64,000 bases of DNA from assembly GCF_030444335.1 (NCBI RefSeq), contig NZ_CP128595.1, positions 2,184,501 through 2,248,500 of the forward strand, written 5' to 3'. Both the position numbers and the translations under genes were made by a program. The stretch comes from Polaribacter huanghezhanensis (GTDB taxonomy: Bacteria > Bacteroidota > Bacteroidia > Flavobacteriales > Flavobacteriaceae). Of this stretch, positions 9,655-19,290 are shown piece by piece. Within the stretch, counting starts at the first letter, position 1, and each line of letters opens with the position of its first letter. The notes below the pieces were generated by a model, which had not been told where the DNA came from, ran no database searches, and saw only the letters and a list, made by a program, of their open reading frames with translations.

Positions 9655-10863
9655 ATGAATAGTAAAACCTTATTGCAATTAGCAAAGAAATATGGAAGTC
9701 CATTATATGTATATGATACAGACAAAATAACTTCTCAATACAATAGAATTACCAATGCATTTTCTGATGTTAAAAATGTAAAGATTAATTATGCAGTAAA
9801 AGCACTTTCTAATATTAGTATTTTAAAAGTATTTAATCAATTAGGTGCTGGTTTAGATACCGTTTCTGCTCAAGAAGTACAATTAGGCTTGGCAGCTGGT
9901 GTATTGCCAGAAAACATCATCTTTACTCCTAACGGCGTTTCTTTAGAAGAAATTGAAGAAGTTGCTGCTTTAGGTGTTCAAATTAATATTGACAACCTTT
10001 CTATTTTAGAACTGTTTGGACAAAAACACCCAAACATTCCAGTTTGTGTACGCATCAATCCACATATTATGGCTGGTGGAAATAGTAAAATTTCTGTTGG
10101 TCATATCGATTCTAAATTCGGGATTTCAGTCTATCAAGTACCTTTAATTAAACGTGTTGTAAAAAACACAGGAATGCATATCAACGGAATTCATATGCAC
10201 ACAGGTTCTGATATTTTAGATATTGATACTTTTTTACGCGCAACAGAAATTTTGTTTGATGTTACAGCACAATTTAAAAATTTAGATTTTATTGATTTCG
10301 GAAGTGGATTTAAAGTACCTTATAAAGAAGGAGATATCTCTACAGATATTGAACAATTGGGAAGACAACTTACAAAAAGGTTCAATGGCTTTTGTAAAGA
10401 ATACGGAAAAGACTTGACCTTAATGTTTGAGCCAGGGAAATTTCTGGTAAGTGAAGCTGGTTTCTTTTTAGCAAAAGTAAACGTTATCAAACAAACAACT
10501 TCTACTGTTTTTGCTGGAGTTGATAGTGGTTTTAATCATTTGGTAAGACCAATGATGTACGAATCATATCATCATATTACAAATATTTCGAATCTAAAAG
10601 GAAGAGAACGCTACTACTCTGTTGTCGGTTATATTTGCGAAACAGATACTTTTGGAAACAACAGAAGAATTAACGAAATTACAGAAGAAGATATTTTGTG
10701 TTTCCACAATGCTGGGGCATATTGTTTTTCGATGGCTTCTAATTACAACTCTCGTTATAAACCTGCAGAAGTAATGGTTTATAAAGGGAAAGATTATTTG
10801 ATAAGAAAAAGAGAAGTTTTTGACGACATCCTTAGAAATCAAGAGATTGTAACACTTTCCTAA
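9655..10863 (+). CDS. lysA: Diaminopimelate decarboxylase
   Basis: A 402-residue PLP enzyme of fold type III that decarboxylates meso-diaminopimelate to L-lysine. The PLP lysine is Lys49 in NYAVKAL. The glycine-rich phosphate-binding region includes IDFGSGFKVPYKEGD, and the active-site Cys/Glu segment CETDTFG lies in the C-terminal domain. Length is typical for the flavobacterial enzyme. It is separated by about 90 bp from pepT and 150 bp from the M28 peptidase, so it is probably monocistronic. Confidence 0.95.
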   Translation: MNSKTLLQLAKKYGSPLYVYDTDKITSQYNRITNAFSDVKNVKINYAVKALSNISILKVFNQLGAGLDTVSAQEVQLGLAAGVLPENIIFTPNGVSLEEIEEVAALGVQINIDNLSILELFGQKHPNIPVCVRINPHIMAGGNSKISVGHIDSKFGISVYQVPLIKRVVKNTGMHINGIHMHTGSDILDIDTFLRATEILFDVTAQFKNLDFIDFGSGFKVPYKEGDISTDIEQLGRQLTKRFNGFCKEYGKDLTLMFEPGKFLVSEAGFFLAKVNVIKQTTSTVFAGVDSGFNHLVRPMMYESYHHITNISNLKGRERYYSVVGYICETDTFGNNRRINEITEEDILCFHNAGAYCFSMASNYNSRYKPAEVMVYKGKDYLIRKREVFDDILRNQEIVTLS

Positions 10864-11014
10864 TTCAATTTGTTTTACAAAACTTGGTGACTCTTGCAAT
10901 TAAATACAACTATTATGTTAAAAAATGTTAAAAATCAAGCTTTTAAAGCATCCTCATCGTTCTTTTTTGTAATATCGCAAATCACTAACTTATAACAATC
11001 AAAAATCAGATAAA

Positions 11015-12580
11015 ATGAAAAAAACACTATTACTATTAAGCGTAATGTTTATAGTATTTTCTTGTAAAAAAGAAGCAAGCCAAGAGGATATTATCTCTTA
11101 CGGGAGTACGATTACTCAAGATGAGTTAAAAGAACATTTGTACACGTATGCTTCAGATGAATTCGAAGGTCGTGAAACTGGAGAACCAGGACAGAAGAAA
11201 GCTGTTGAGTATCTTAAAAAATACTATGAAACTTTAGGAATTAAACCTGTGATTGAAGGAAATTATTTTCAAAATGTTCCTTTAAGTATTGTAAAAACTC
11301 CAGAAGTAAGCATCTCTGTAAACGGAAAATCATTTAAGTATTTTGATGATTTTATTTCTCAATCAGCGGCAGCTACAGGAACAATTTCTACTTCTGAAGT
11401 AGTGTATGCAGGTTATGGAATAGATGATGAAAAATATTCTGACTATAAAGATCTTGATGTAAAAGGAAAAATCGTAGTTATAAAAGGCGGTGAGCCAAAA
11501 GACAAAGCAGGAAACAATATCCTTACCGGAGATAAAAAAGCTTCAAAATGGTCAAATGGGCGTCAAGCAATTTCTTCTAAAAGAAATGCTGCTAAAGACC
11601 ATGGGGCTAAAGCTTTGTTTTTTATGGATGTTGAATTATTTAATCGCTATTCAAAATTCTATAAACAACGTGAAGAAAAAGGAGGAAGTAAAAGTTTATC
11701 ATTACCAGCAAAAAAAGATGGTAAAACTGAAATGTACTTTTTCTTAATCAACGAAAAAATGGGTAAAGCTTTGGCTAGTAAGATTAACAAATCTACTAAA
11801 ACTGCTACGGCTGCAACTAAACTAGAAATGAACTACAAAAGTATTTCTGTTCCTCATCCTTCTGAAAATGTTGCAGCAATGATTAAAGGTTCTGAAAAAC
11901 CAGACGAATACATTATCATTTCTTCGCATTTAGATCATATAGGAATCAGTGCAGATGGCGAAATTAATAATGGAGCAGACGATGATGGTTCTGGAACAGT
12001 AGCTTTATTAGAAATTGCTGAAGCATTTAAAAAAGCAGCTGATAAAGGTCATGGACCAAAGCGTTCTATTATTTTCTTACATGTAACTGGTGAGGAAAAA
12101 GGTTTATTAGGTTCTAGATATTATACAGATTATGATCCTTTAGTTCCTTTAGCAAATACAGTTGCTGACTTAAATATTGATATGGTTGGTCGTATTGATC
12201 CAAAAAGAAAAGGAGACAGAAATTATGTGTATTTAATTGGTAGTGATAAATTAAGTACAGAATTGCACAATATTTCTGAGCAAGTAAATAAAACCTACAC
12301 AAATATCGAATTAGATTACACGTATAATGACGAGAACGATCCAAATCGTTTTTATTACCGTTCAGATCATTATAACTTTGCGAAAAATAACATTCCAATC
12401 ATTTTTTATTTTAATGGAACACATGCTGATTATCACAGAATATCAGATACTCCAGATAAAATTAACTATGACTTGTTAGAAAACAGAGCGCGTCTTGTTT
12501 TCTATACAGCTTGGGAAATAGCAAATAGACCAGAACGTATTGTAGTAGATAAAGCTACAGATGAAGATGATGATGAATAA
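11015..12580 (+). CDS. M28 family zinc peptidase lipoprotein
   Basis: A 521-residue exported lipoprotein (MKKTLLLLSVMFIVFSC, Cys17) with a PA-type insert domain (about residues 130-270) and an M28 catalytic domain. Di-zinc ligands are visible in order: SHLDHIG (His305), NNGADDDGSG, TGEEKGLLGS, NIDMVGRID and YRSDHYNFA. All five ligand-bearing motifs are present, so it should be active as an aminopeptidase. The C-terminus is acidic (EDDDE). A Rho-independent terminator follows directly. Confidence 0.93.
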   Translation: MKKTLLLLSVMFIVFSCKKEASQEDIISYGSTITQDELKEHLYTYASDEFEGRETGEPGQKKAVEYLKKYYETLGIKPVIEGNYFQNVPLSIVKTPEVSISVNGKSFKYFDDFISQSAAATGTISTSEVVYAGYGIDDEKYSDYKDLDVKGKIVVIKGGEPKDKAGNNILTGDKKASKWSNGRQAISSKRNAAKDHGAKALFFMDVELFNRYSKFYKQREEKGGSKSLSLPAKKDGKTEMYFFLINEKMGKALASKINKSTKTATAATKLEMNYKSISVPHPSENVAAMIKGSEKPDEYIIISSHLDHIGISADGEINNGADDDGSGTVALLEIAEAFKKAADKGHGPKRSIIFLHVTGEEKGLLGSRYYTDYDPLVPLANTVADLNIDMVGRIDPKRKGDRNYVYLIGSDKLSTELHNISEQVNKTYTNIELDYTYNDENDPNRFYYRSDHYNFAKNNIPIIFYFNGTHADYHRISDTPDKINYDLLENRARLVFYTAWEIANRPERIVVDKATDEDDDE

Positions 12581-12605
12581 ATAATATTCTGAGTAAAATA
12601 TTAAG

Positions 12606-12632
12606 AAGCCTTCCTTTTGGGAGGCTTTTTTA
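12606..12632 (+). terminator. Terminator after the M28 peptidase gene
   Basis: The stem AAGCCTTCC pairs with GGGAGGCTT (one G-T pair) around a TTTT loop and is followed by a T tract. Confidence 0.88.
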
Positions 12633-12661
12633 TTTAACTTCGTTAAACAAAAATAACACGA

Positions 12662-12994
12662 ATGAAGAATTTAAATCAAACTCAGTCGAAAATATTCACA
12701 TTATTAGGTTTAATATCTTTGCTTATACCCTTTTCAATATATGGTTTGTGGATTTATGTTATTGATTTAGGTACAACACAAAAAGAACGAGTTGCTATTT
12801 TTAAAGATTATTTTCCTGATTTTCTTAATGGCAGATGGAGTACAACATTACTTAGTATATTTTTTTGTGCATTGTCAATTACTTTTAGTTTTATGAGCAT
12901 AAAATCATCTGAAAAATTATGGAAGATATTAAATAATATAATTCTTATTTCAAGCAGCTTACTGCTACTATTAAATTTATTATCAATGATGTAA
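12662..12994 (+). CDS. Small hypothetical membrane protein
   Basis: A 110-residue protein I do not recognise. It has three predicted membrane helices (about residues 11-34, 59-80 and 88-109) and a polar loop at 36-57 with KERVAIFKDYFPDF. It sits alone between the terminator of the M28 gene and topB. Composition and codon use fit the surrounding genome, and the membrane pattern supports a real gene, but no function can be inferred. Confidence 0.6.
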   Translation: MKNLNQTQSKIFTLLGLISLLIPFSIYGLWIYVIDLGTTQKERVAIFKDYFPDFLNGRWSTTLLSIFFCALSITFSFMSIKSSEKLWKILNNIILISSSLLLLLNLLSMM

Positions 12995-13166
12995 ACATGA
13001 TAGATTATATACTTCATTTATCTTATACTTCATATCGTAAATTCCTTGAATTTTTTCTCACAACAAAAATAGTTGATAAGTAGCGAAACTCCTTTTGCAT
13101 ATCATTAAAAACAATCATTTATATCTCCAATAATTTTATTACTTTTCAGTTTCAAAATCTAACCAA

Positions 13167-15503
13167 ATGAAAGTATGTATTGCAGAGAAACCAAGTGTAG
13201 CAAGAGAAATTGCTAACATCCTAGGTGCCAATACAAAACGAGATGGATATTTTGAAGGAAATGGCTATGCAGTAACGTACACTTTTGGTCATTTATGTAC
13301 ATTGTTAGAACCAAAAGATTACAAACCGCATTGGAAAAGTTGGGATTTGAACAATTTACCTATGTTGCCCGAAAAGTTTGAAACCAAAGTGACAAGCAAT
13401 GACGGAATTCAAAAACAGTTTAAAATTGTAAAATCCTTATTTGATAAAGCAACAGTAATCATAAATTGTGGGGATGCGGGCCAAGAAGGAGAATTGATTC
13501 AGCGTTGGGTCATCAATCAATGTAATTACAAAGGAAAAGTACAACGCCTTTGGATTTCTTCTCTTACAGAAGAAGCAATCAAAGAAGGATTTAACAATTT
13601 ACAGTCTTCAGAAAAATATGATAATTTATATTACGCTGGTTTTTCTAGAGCCATCGGAGATTGGTTATTAGGATTAAATGCAACGCGCTTATACACCGTT
13701 AAATTTGGCGGTTACAAACAAGTACTATCTGTTGGTAGAGTGCAAACTCCAACGTTAGCAATGTTGGTCAATCGTTTTAAAGAAATTGAGAATTTTAAGC
13801 CGCAGCCTTATTGGGAATTACAAACTACGTACAGAAATACCCTTTTTAATTATGAAGACGGGCGTTTTCTAAAACAAGAAGACGGAGCAATTTTAGCAAA
13901 TAAAGTAAAGGAATCTGAATTTGAAATTGTTTCCGTTACCAAAAAGAAAGGAAAAGAATACGCACCAAAACTCTTTGATTTAACAGGGTTGCAAGTGTAT
14001 TGTAATAATAAGTTTGGCTTTTCTGCAGATGAAACCTTAAAAATGGTACAGAAGTTATACGAAATGAAAGTAGTTACCTATCCAAGAGTAGATACTACTT
14101 TTTTACCAAATGATGTCTATCCAAAAGTTGCAGGAATATTAACTAAACTTACTAATTATAATCAACTAACTCAACCACTTTTAGGAAAGAAAATAAAGAA
14201 ATCGAAACGTGTTTTTGATGACAAAAAAGTAACCGATCACCATGCTATTATTCCAACCGGAATACAAACCAACTTGCAATACAATCAACAGCAAGTGTAT
14301 GATATTATCACCAGAAGGTTTATTGCCGTTTTTTATCCAGATTCTGATGTATCTAACACTTCTGTAATCGGAAAAGCTGCGGATGTTCCTTTTAAAACTA
14401 CAGGAAAAGAAATCATTTCTAAAGGTTGGCGAATAGTATTTGAGACCGAACCTCTCGACTCCGCTCGAGATGACAAAACAAGTACAAATAGTTCTGTACT
14501 TCCATCATTTGTAAAAGGAGAAAAAGGAGCTCACGAACCATCTTTTTTAGAAAAAGAAACCAAACCACCACGGAATTTTACAGAAGCTTCACTCCTACGC
14601 GCAATGGAAACTGCAGGTAAACAAGTGGATGATGATGAAATGCGTGAGCTCATGAAAGAAAACGGAATTGGACGGCCATCAACAAGAGCAAGTATTATAG
14701 AAACGTTATTTCGAAGAAAATATATTGAACGTAAAAAAAAGCTGGTAATTCCTACGCAAACCGGAATTCAACTCATCGATTTAATAGACAATGAACTCTT
14801 AAAGTCGGCTGAGTTAACTGGGCGCTGGGAAAAGCGTTTAAAAGAAATTGAGCGTGGAGAATTCAATGCAGGAACATTCATCAACAACATGAAAAAAATG
14901 GTGGATGAATTGGTCTATGAAGTGCGTTCTAACACTTCTAAAATTAGAATCTCACACGAATCCGCTGTCACTTCGAGCGCAGTCGAGAAGTCTCCCAAAA
15001 AGAAACCAAAAAGCAAGAAAGAAGTAACAGGAAAAACCTGTCCAAAGTGTAATAACGGAACGTTGTTAAAAGGATCAACAGCATTTGGTTGTTCTGAATA
15101 TAATAAAACGTGCGATTTCTTGATACCTTTTGAATTCTTAGGAAAAAAGATTTCAGAAAATCAACTCATTCGTTTGCTAGACAAAAAATTTACCACCAAT
15201 TTAAAAGGATTTAAATCAGAAAATGGTACTATTGAAGGTTTGATTCGTTTTGATGAAAATTTCAAATTCAAGCTAGAACCAAAACAAACTGTCCCTTCGA
15301 GCGGAGTCGAGAAGTCTTCTCTGTCGGAAAAAATTACATGCCCAAAATGTAAAAAAGGAACTATTTTAAAAGGGAAAACTGCTTATGGTTGTTCTGAATA
15401 TAAAACAGGGTGTGATTTTGTTTTTACGTTTGAAAACATCAAAAAAATAGCCAATGGTAAACCATTGACGAAAGAATTGGTTTTGGAAATTATTTCTAAA
15501 TAA
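13167..15503 (+). CDS. topB: DNA topoisomerase III with in-frame repeat insertions
   Basis: A 778-residue type IA topoisomerase that decatenates or relaxes DNA through a 5'-phosphotyrosyl intermediate. The Toprim domain is N-terminal (MKVCIAEKPSVAREIA and GDAGQEGELI). The catalytic Tyr is Tyr305 in TYPRVDT. Two C-terminal zinc ribbons start at CPKCNNGTLLKG and CPKCKKGTILKG. Three 27-bp copies of a genomic repeat sit inside the gene at codon phase 0 (14448-14474, 14967-14993, 15291-15317), encoding EPLDSARDD, VTSSAVEKS and VPSSGVEKS. The first lies in a variable stretch of the core and the other two flank the first zinc ribbon, so all fall in likely linkers and the enzyme should stay functional. 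Confidence 0.95.
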   Translation: MKVCIAEKPSVAREIANILGANTKRDGYFEGNGYAVTYTFGHLCTLLEPKDYKPHWKSWDLNNLPMLPEKFETKVTSNDGIQKQFKIVKSLFDKATVIINCGDAGQEGELIQRWVINQCNYKGKVQRLWISSLTEEAIKEGFNNLQSSEKYDNLYYAGFSRAIGDWLLGLNATRLYTVKFGGYKQVLSVGRVQTPTLAMLVNRFKEIENFKPQPYWELQTTYRNTLFNYEDGRFLKQEDGAILANKVKESEFEIVSVTKKKGKEYAPKLFDLTGLQVYCNNKFGFSADETLKMVQKLYEMKVVTYPRVDTTFLPNDVYPKVAGILTKLTNYNQLTQPLLGKKIKKSKRVFDDKKVTDHHAIIPTGIQTNLQYNQQQVYDIITRRFIAVFYPDSDVSNTSVIGKAADVPFKTTGKEIISKGWRIVFETEPLDSARDDKTSTNSSVLPSFVKGEKGAHEPSFLEKETKPPRNFTEASLLRAMETAGKQVDDDEMRELMKENGIGRPSTRASIIETLFRRKYIERKKKLVIPTQTGIQLIDLIDNELLKSAELTGRWEKRLKEIERGEFNAGTFINNMKKMVDELVYEVRSNTSKIRISHESAVTSSAVEKSPKKKPKSKKEVTGKTCPKCNNGTLLKGSTAFGCSEYNKTCDFLIPFEFLGKKISENQLIRLLDKKFTTNLKGFKSENGTIEGLIRFDENFKFKLEPKQTVPSSGVEKSSLSEKITCPKCKKGTILKGKTAYGCSEYKTGCDFVFTFENIKKIANGKPLTKELVLEIISK
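14448..14474 (-). repeat. 27-bp dispersed repeat unit inside topB, copy 1 (inverted)
   Basis: Its reverse complement starts GTCATCTCGAGCGGAGTCGA and contains the TCGAGCGGAGTCGA core seen at 15291-15317. It is inserted at a codon boundary (codons 428-436) in the opposite orientation to the other two copies. The palindromic core is TCTCGA-N6-TCGAGA. Confidence 0.8.
14967..14993 (+). repeat. 27-bp dispersed repeat unit inside topB, copy 2
   Basis: It has the form GTCACTTCGAGCGCAGTCGA followed by GAAGTCT and matches copy 3 at 25 of 27 positions. It starts at codon 601 in frame, between the catalytic core and the first zinc ribbon. Confidence 0.82.
15291..15317 (+). repeat. 27-bp dispersed repeat unit inside topB, copy 3
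   Basis: It has the form GTCCCTTCGAGCGGAGTCGA followed by GAAGTCT and starts at codon 709 in frame, between the two zinc ribbons. The next bases (TTCTCTGTCGG) match the edge of the intergenic element near 24908, suggesting the copy is part of a longer composite repeat. Confidence 0.82.
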
Positions 15504-15519
15504 TATTTATTATAATTCT

Positions 15520-15545
15520 GTCATTCCTGCCTTCGCAGGAATGAC
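15520..15545. repeat. Palindromic REP-like element after topB
   Basis: GTCATTCCTGC pairs perfectly with GCAGGAATGAC around CTTC. This is a dispersed hairpin element type; related GTCATT / GGAATGAC ends occur at 24694-24926. It lacks a T tract, so it is not an ordinary terminator. Confidence 0.8.
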
Positions 15546-15605
15546 AAACAAAATATCAAAGCCAGTAAAACGAAGTAACCTGTTTATAAACATAAGGTTT
15601 TAGTC

Positions 15606-15634
15606 AAAAAAAAGCTTCACATTTCTGTAAAGCC
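15606..15634 (-). terminator. Terminator after the VF530 gene
   Basis: On the minus strand GGCTTTACA pairs with TGTGAAGCT around GAAA and is followed by a T8 tract, 12 bp past the stop codon. Confidence 0.8.
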
Positions 15635-15645
15635 TTCTTTATCAA

Positions 15646-15864
15646 TTACTTTATTGATCGCAAATACAATTTCTCCACTTTATCTCTAGCCCAAGGCGTT
15701 CTTCTTAAAAACTTTAAACTCGATTTCATTGTTGGATTGTTTCGAAAACAATTTACATTAATCATTTCTCCCATTTCCTCCCAACCATATTTGGCATGTA
15801 AATGTTCTAAAATATCGGCAAGTTTTATTCCGTGTAACGGATTATTGGGTTGAGGTTCAATCAT
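15646..15864 (-). CDS. VF530 family (DUF2132) small DNA-binding protein
   Basis: A 72-residue protein of the VF530/DUF2132 family, a small helical fold described as DNA-binding. Family hallmarks are NNPLHGIKLADIL, YGWEEMGEMINVNCF, NNPTMKSSLKFLRRTPWAR and the C-terminal EKLYLRS. Length is typical. It follows the aminopeptidase P gene by 1 bp and is followed by a terminator, so it is the last gene of a two-gene transcript. Confidence 0.9.
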   Translation of the reverse strand: MIEPQPNNPLHGIKLADILEHLHAKYGWEEMGEMINVNCFRNNPTMKSSLKFLRRTPWARDKVEKLYLRSIK

Positions 15865-15865
15865 C

Positions 15866-17332
15866 TTATTTTTTATCTAAATCTGGTAACGTATAGGTTT
15901 CAAAAATACTTTTTTGTTGCATCATTTTTTCAATTTCATCCGATTTTCTTGGCGCATCAGCAGATAAGATAATTGGGCCATTTTTGGTAATTAAAATATC
16001 ATCTTCTATACGAACTCCAATTCCCCACCACTTTTTATCACATTTACTTCCTTCTGGAATGTAAATTCCTGGCTCCATCGTTAACACCATGTCTTCTGCA
16101 AAAGTAGTATAATTACCAGGATCATGTACATCTAAACCAATATGATGCGAGGTTCCGTGTGGAAAATATGGGTGTTTTTCATCTACAGATTTTATAATCC
16201 CTAATTTGTACAATCCTTCGTTAATAATTTTACGTGCCGTTAGTCCTGGCGTACTAATCTTACCTTCTATTATATATTGTGCAATTCCAGCTTCTTGCGC
16301 TTCATACACCAAGTCATAAATTAATTTTTGCTCTTTAGAGAATTTTCCGTTAGCAGGAATTGTACGAGTAACATCCGCTGTATAACCACGATATTCTGCG
16401 CCTAAGTCCATTAAAACTAAATCATTCTTTAAGCTCATTTTATTATTCTCTTGATAATGTAAAATACAACCATTATTACCCGCTCCTACGATTGATGGAT
16501 ACCCTTCATATTCTGCGCCATATTTTTTATACACAAATTCGTGAATTCCTTGCACTTCTGTTTCAGACATTTTAGGATGCATCGCTTTCATAATTTCTAC
16601 TTGTCCCATAGCAGATATACGAACAGCTTTTTTAAGCAACACCAATTCTTCTTTGGTTTTTACTTCACGTAACGTAGCCATTAACCCCTTTACAGCTGTT
16701 ACATCAATGTTTGTAGCTAGTTTGATGTTTTTATCAGAAGCCGGAATTTTATCTGATGATGTTTGATATGATATTTTTGTTTTAAATGTCAGGATTAAAT
16801 CATACAAGTCAGCATCAGTTCGTTTGTCATCTCTAACATCATTTTTAAAATCTTCAAAAATTACTTTATCAAATTTTGAGAAATCTACCGAAATAGTTGC
16901 AAAATCTTTTCCATAAAAAACATTTTTAAAACCTAATAGTTTTTGAGCGCCATCAATTCCTATACCAGGGCCGCTAACTACTTCTGCTCTTGCTGTTTTT
17001 TTTTCTACATAAAACAATTCGTTATACAATCCTTTTGCAGATTGTTGCTTTTCTGAAAAAATCAACAATACAGCATTTGGTTCTCTAGAACCTGTTAAAT
17101 AATAAAAATTAGGATCTTGATGGTAAAGGTAATCAACATCATTAGCCCTGTTTCTACTGGGGTTTGCAAAGAAAACTGCTACAGAATTATTTGGCATTTT
17201 TGAACGCAAAAGAGCTCTTCTTTCTTTATGAAATTTACTAGGAAGAAAATCTTTTGGTAAATCTTTTCCTTGAGAAAAGCTAAACATTGTTGTAAATAGC
17301 AAAAGTGCAATTAGAATTTTTTTGGTGTCCAT
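15866..17332 (-). CDS. Exported Xaa-Pro aminopeptidase (M24B)
   Basis: A 488-residue aminopeptidase P-type enzyme that cleaves N-terminal residues preceding proline. A signal peptide covers about residues 1-20 (ending MFSFSQG), so it is exported, unlike cytoplasmic E. coli PepP. The creatinase-like N-terminal domain is followed by an M24 pita-bread domain. Dinuclear metal ligands are visible in MDLGAEYRGYTADVTRTIP, HGTSHHIGLDVHD, TMEPGIYIPEG and GVRIEDDILIT. The downstream VF530 gene is adjacent. Confidence 0.93.
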   Translation of the reverse strand: MDTKKILIALLLFTTMFSFSQGKDLPKDFLPSKFHKERRALLRSKMPNNSVAVFFANPSRNRANDVDYLYHQDPNFYYLTGSREPNAVLLIFSEKQQSAKGLYNELFYVEKKTARAEVVSGPGIGIDGAQKLLGFKNVFYGKDFATISVDFSKFDKVIFEDFKNDVRDDKRTDADLYDLILTFKTKISYQTSSDKIPASDKNIKLATNIDVTAVKGLMATLREVKTKEELVLLKKAVRISAMGQVEIMKAMHPKMSETEVQGIHEFVYKKYGAEYEGYPSIVGAGNNGCILHYQENNKMSLKNDLVLMDLGAEYRGYTADVTRTIPANGKFSKEQKLIYDLVYEAQEAGIAQYIIEGKISTPGLTARKIINEGLYKLGIIKSVDEKHPYFPHGTSHHIGLDVHDPGNYTTFAEDMVLTMEPGIYIPEGSKCDKKWWGIGVRIEDDILITKNGPIILSADAPRKSDEIEKMMQQKSIFETYTLPDLDKK

Positions 17333-17525
17333 TTTTAAAAAGTTTTAGAAAGTTGATCTCTCAAATGTACTGTTATTTCAAATAAAAAATTCTTGTTTAT
17401 AAGCAATATTAACAAAATATTAGTGAATATCACAAAAACTAATTCCAGTTACATAGAACTATAATTCTACATTTTTAATACATTAGCGAAAAATTTCATC
17501 AAACAAAAAAACAGACTAATTTAGA

Positions 17526-18611
17526 ATGAAAAACACTGCACTAACTCACGTACACGAAGCTTTAAATGCTAAAATTGTTCCTTTTGCTGGTTACAATATG
17601 CCGGTTTCTTATGAAGGAATTAACATTGAACACGAAACCGTTAGAAAAGGTGTTGGAGTTTTTGATGTGAGTCATATGGGTGAGTTTTTAGTTGAAGGAG
17701 AAAACGCCTTGGCTTTAATACAAAGAGTTACGTCTAATGATGCTTCCAAATTAGCCATTGGTGATGCACAATACAGTTGTTTTCCGAATGAAGATGGCGG
17801 AATTGTAGATGATTTAATTTGTTATAGAATAAAAGAAAATCAATATTTATTAGTAGTAAATGCCTCTAATATTGATAAAGATTGGAATTGGATTTCTACT
17901 TACAATGCAGCATTTGGAGCGGATTTAAAGAATGTTTCTGACAATTATTCTTTATTGGCAATTCAAGGTCCAAAAGCGATTGAAGCAATGCAATCGTTAA
18001 CTTCTATTGATTTGGCTGAAATTCCTTTTTACAAATTTAAAATTGGTGATTTCGCAGGTGTAGAACACGCAATTATTTCTGCTACGGGTTATACCGGTTC
18101 TGGCGGATTTGAAATCTATGTAAAGAATGAAGCTGCTGAAAGTGTTTGGAACAAGGTTTTTGAAGCTGGAGCAGATTTCGGAATCAAACCAATTGGATTG
18201 GCTGCTAGAGATACCTTACGTTTAGAAATGGGCTATTGTTTATACGGAAATGACATCAACGATACGACGTCTCCTATTGAAGCTGGTTTGAGTTGGATTA
18301 CAAAATTTACAAAAGATTTTGTAAACTCAGAAAACTTAAAAGCACAAAAAGAAAACGGAATTACAAATAAATTGGTTGCATTCGAATTACTAGAACGCGG
18401 AATTCCAAGACACGATTACGAAATTGTTGATGCAGAAGGAACTGCAATCGGAATTGTAACTTCAGGAACCATGAGTCCATCTTTAGGAAAAGGAATCGGA
18501 ATGGGGTATGTAACTAAAGAAAATTCAAAATTAGATACAGAAATCTTTATTCAAGTTCGTAAAAAAGCAATTCCTGCTAAAGTGGTGAAATTGCCTTTTT
18601 ACAAAGGATAA
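17526..18611 (+). CDS. gcvT: Aminomethyltransferase, glycine cleavage system T protein
   Basis: A 361-residue T protein. It releases ammonia from the aminomethyl lipoyl group of the H protein and transfers the methylene unit to tetrahydrofolate. Family features are the N-terminal [18 protein letters not shown], the folate-site region [24 protein letters not shown] and the C-terminal barrel [22 protein letters not shown]. Length is typical. The other gcv genes are not in the window. No glycine riboswitch is evident in the 193-bp upstream spacer. A bidirectional terminator follows. Confidence 0.96.
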   Translation: MKNTALTHVHEALNAKIVPFAGYNMPVSYEGINIEHETVRKGVGVFDVSHMGEFLVEGENALALIQRVTSNDASKLAIGDAQYSCFPNEDGGIVDDLICYRIKENQYLLVVNASNIDKDWNWISTYNAAFGADLKNVSDNYSLLAIQGPKAIEAMQSLTSIDLAEIPFYKFKIGDFAGVEHAIISATGYTGSGGFEIYVKNEAAESVWNKVFEAGADFGIKPIGLAARDTLRLEMGYCLYGNDINDTTSPIEAGLSWITKFTKDFVNSENLKAQKENGITNKLVAFELLERGIPRHDYEIVDAEGTAIGIVTSGTMSPSLGKGIGMGYVTKENSKLDTEIFIQVRKKAIPAKVVKLPFYKG

Positions 18612-18627
18612 AAAACAGACAAGCATA

Positions 18628-18659
18628 AAAAAAGCCTACTTAATTAAGTAGGCTTTTTT
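18628..18659. terminator. Perfect bidirectional terminator between gcvT and acyltransferase gene
   Basis: A 32-bp perfect palindrome with AGCCTACTTAA/TTAAGTAGGCT arms flanked by A6 and T6. It serves both convergent genes. Confidence 0.92.
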
Positions 18660-18661
18660 AG

Positions 18662-19195
18662 TTAATACTGTGTAGGTTTCTTTGCCATTTCTGGGGTAAA
18701 AAAAGACTTGAAATGCTTAAAATCTTTTTCTTTATCATCAGTAGTATAATAGGGTTCAGAGATTTTTACCTGCTTGTTCTTAAAATCTAAAGTTGCCATT
18801 ACAATAGGCACCTTTGCTCCTTTTGCTATATAATAAAACCCTGTTTTCCACTTTGCTATTTTTTGTCTTGTACCTTCTGGAGATAACGCCAATCTAAATT
18901 CGTCTTTTGTATGAAACACATGTACAATGGCATCTACCAAGTTATTACTTTGAGAGCGATCAACAGGTGCGCCCCCCAAACCTCTAAAAATAAAACCAAA
19001 CGGAGCTTTAAATAAAGAATCTTTGCCAATAAAATTAATCTTTATACCTGAAGTATTTCTTGCTAAAATTCCGATTGGAAAATCTTGCCAACTTGTGTGA
19101 GGTGCAGCAATTACTACATATTTTTTAATGTCTTTTGGGAAATTGTTTACTAGTTTCCACCCTAGAATGGTATTAAAAATAAATTTTGATATCAT
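18662..19195 (-). CDS. Lysophospholipid acyltransferase family protein (PlsC-like)
   Basis: A 177-residue acyltransferase of the LPLAT/PlsC superfamily, which acylates lysophospholipids such as 1-acyl-glycerol-3-phosphate. The catalytic HxxxxD box is HTSWQD (His33-Asp38). The second motif region is FRGLGGAPVDRSQ and the third is LALSPEGTRQK. It is shorter than classic PlsC (about 245) and has no strong membrane helix, as in the compact Bacteroidota members. The exact acceptor lipid cannot be told. Confidence 0.87.
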   Translation of the reverse strand: MISKFIFNTILGWKLVNNFPKDIKKYVVIAAPHTSWQDFPIGILARNTSGIKINFIGKDSLFKAPFGFIFRGLGGAPVDRSQSNNLVDAIVHVFHTKDEFRLALSPEGTRQKIAKWKTGFYYIAKGAKVPIVMATLDFKNKQVKISEPYYTTDDKEKDFKHFKSFFTPEMAKKPTQY

Positions 19196-19290
19196 GAAGC
19201 ATTAATAAGTTTACAAATAAAAGACATATTATTATGTACACAAATATAAAACTCTTAATTTTAAATCTTTAAAAGATTCTATCAAAAGTT

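Noticed and set aside
17333..17525. Possible glycine riboswitch upstream of gcvT
   Set aside because: The 193-bp spacer is AT-rich with no paired glycine-aptamer-like cores or expression-platform hairpin.
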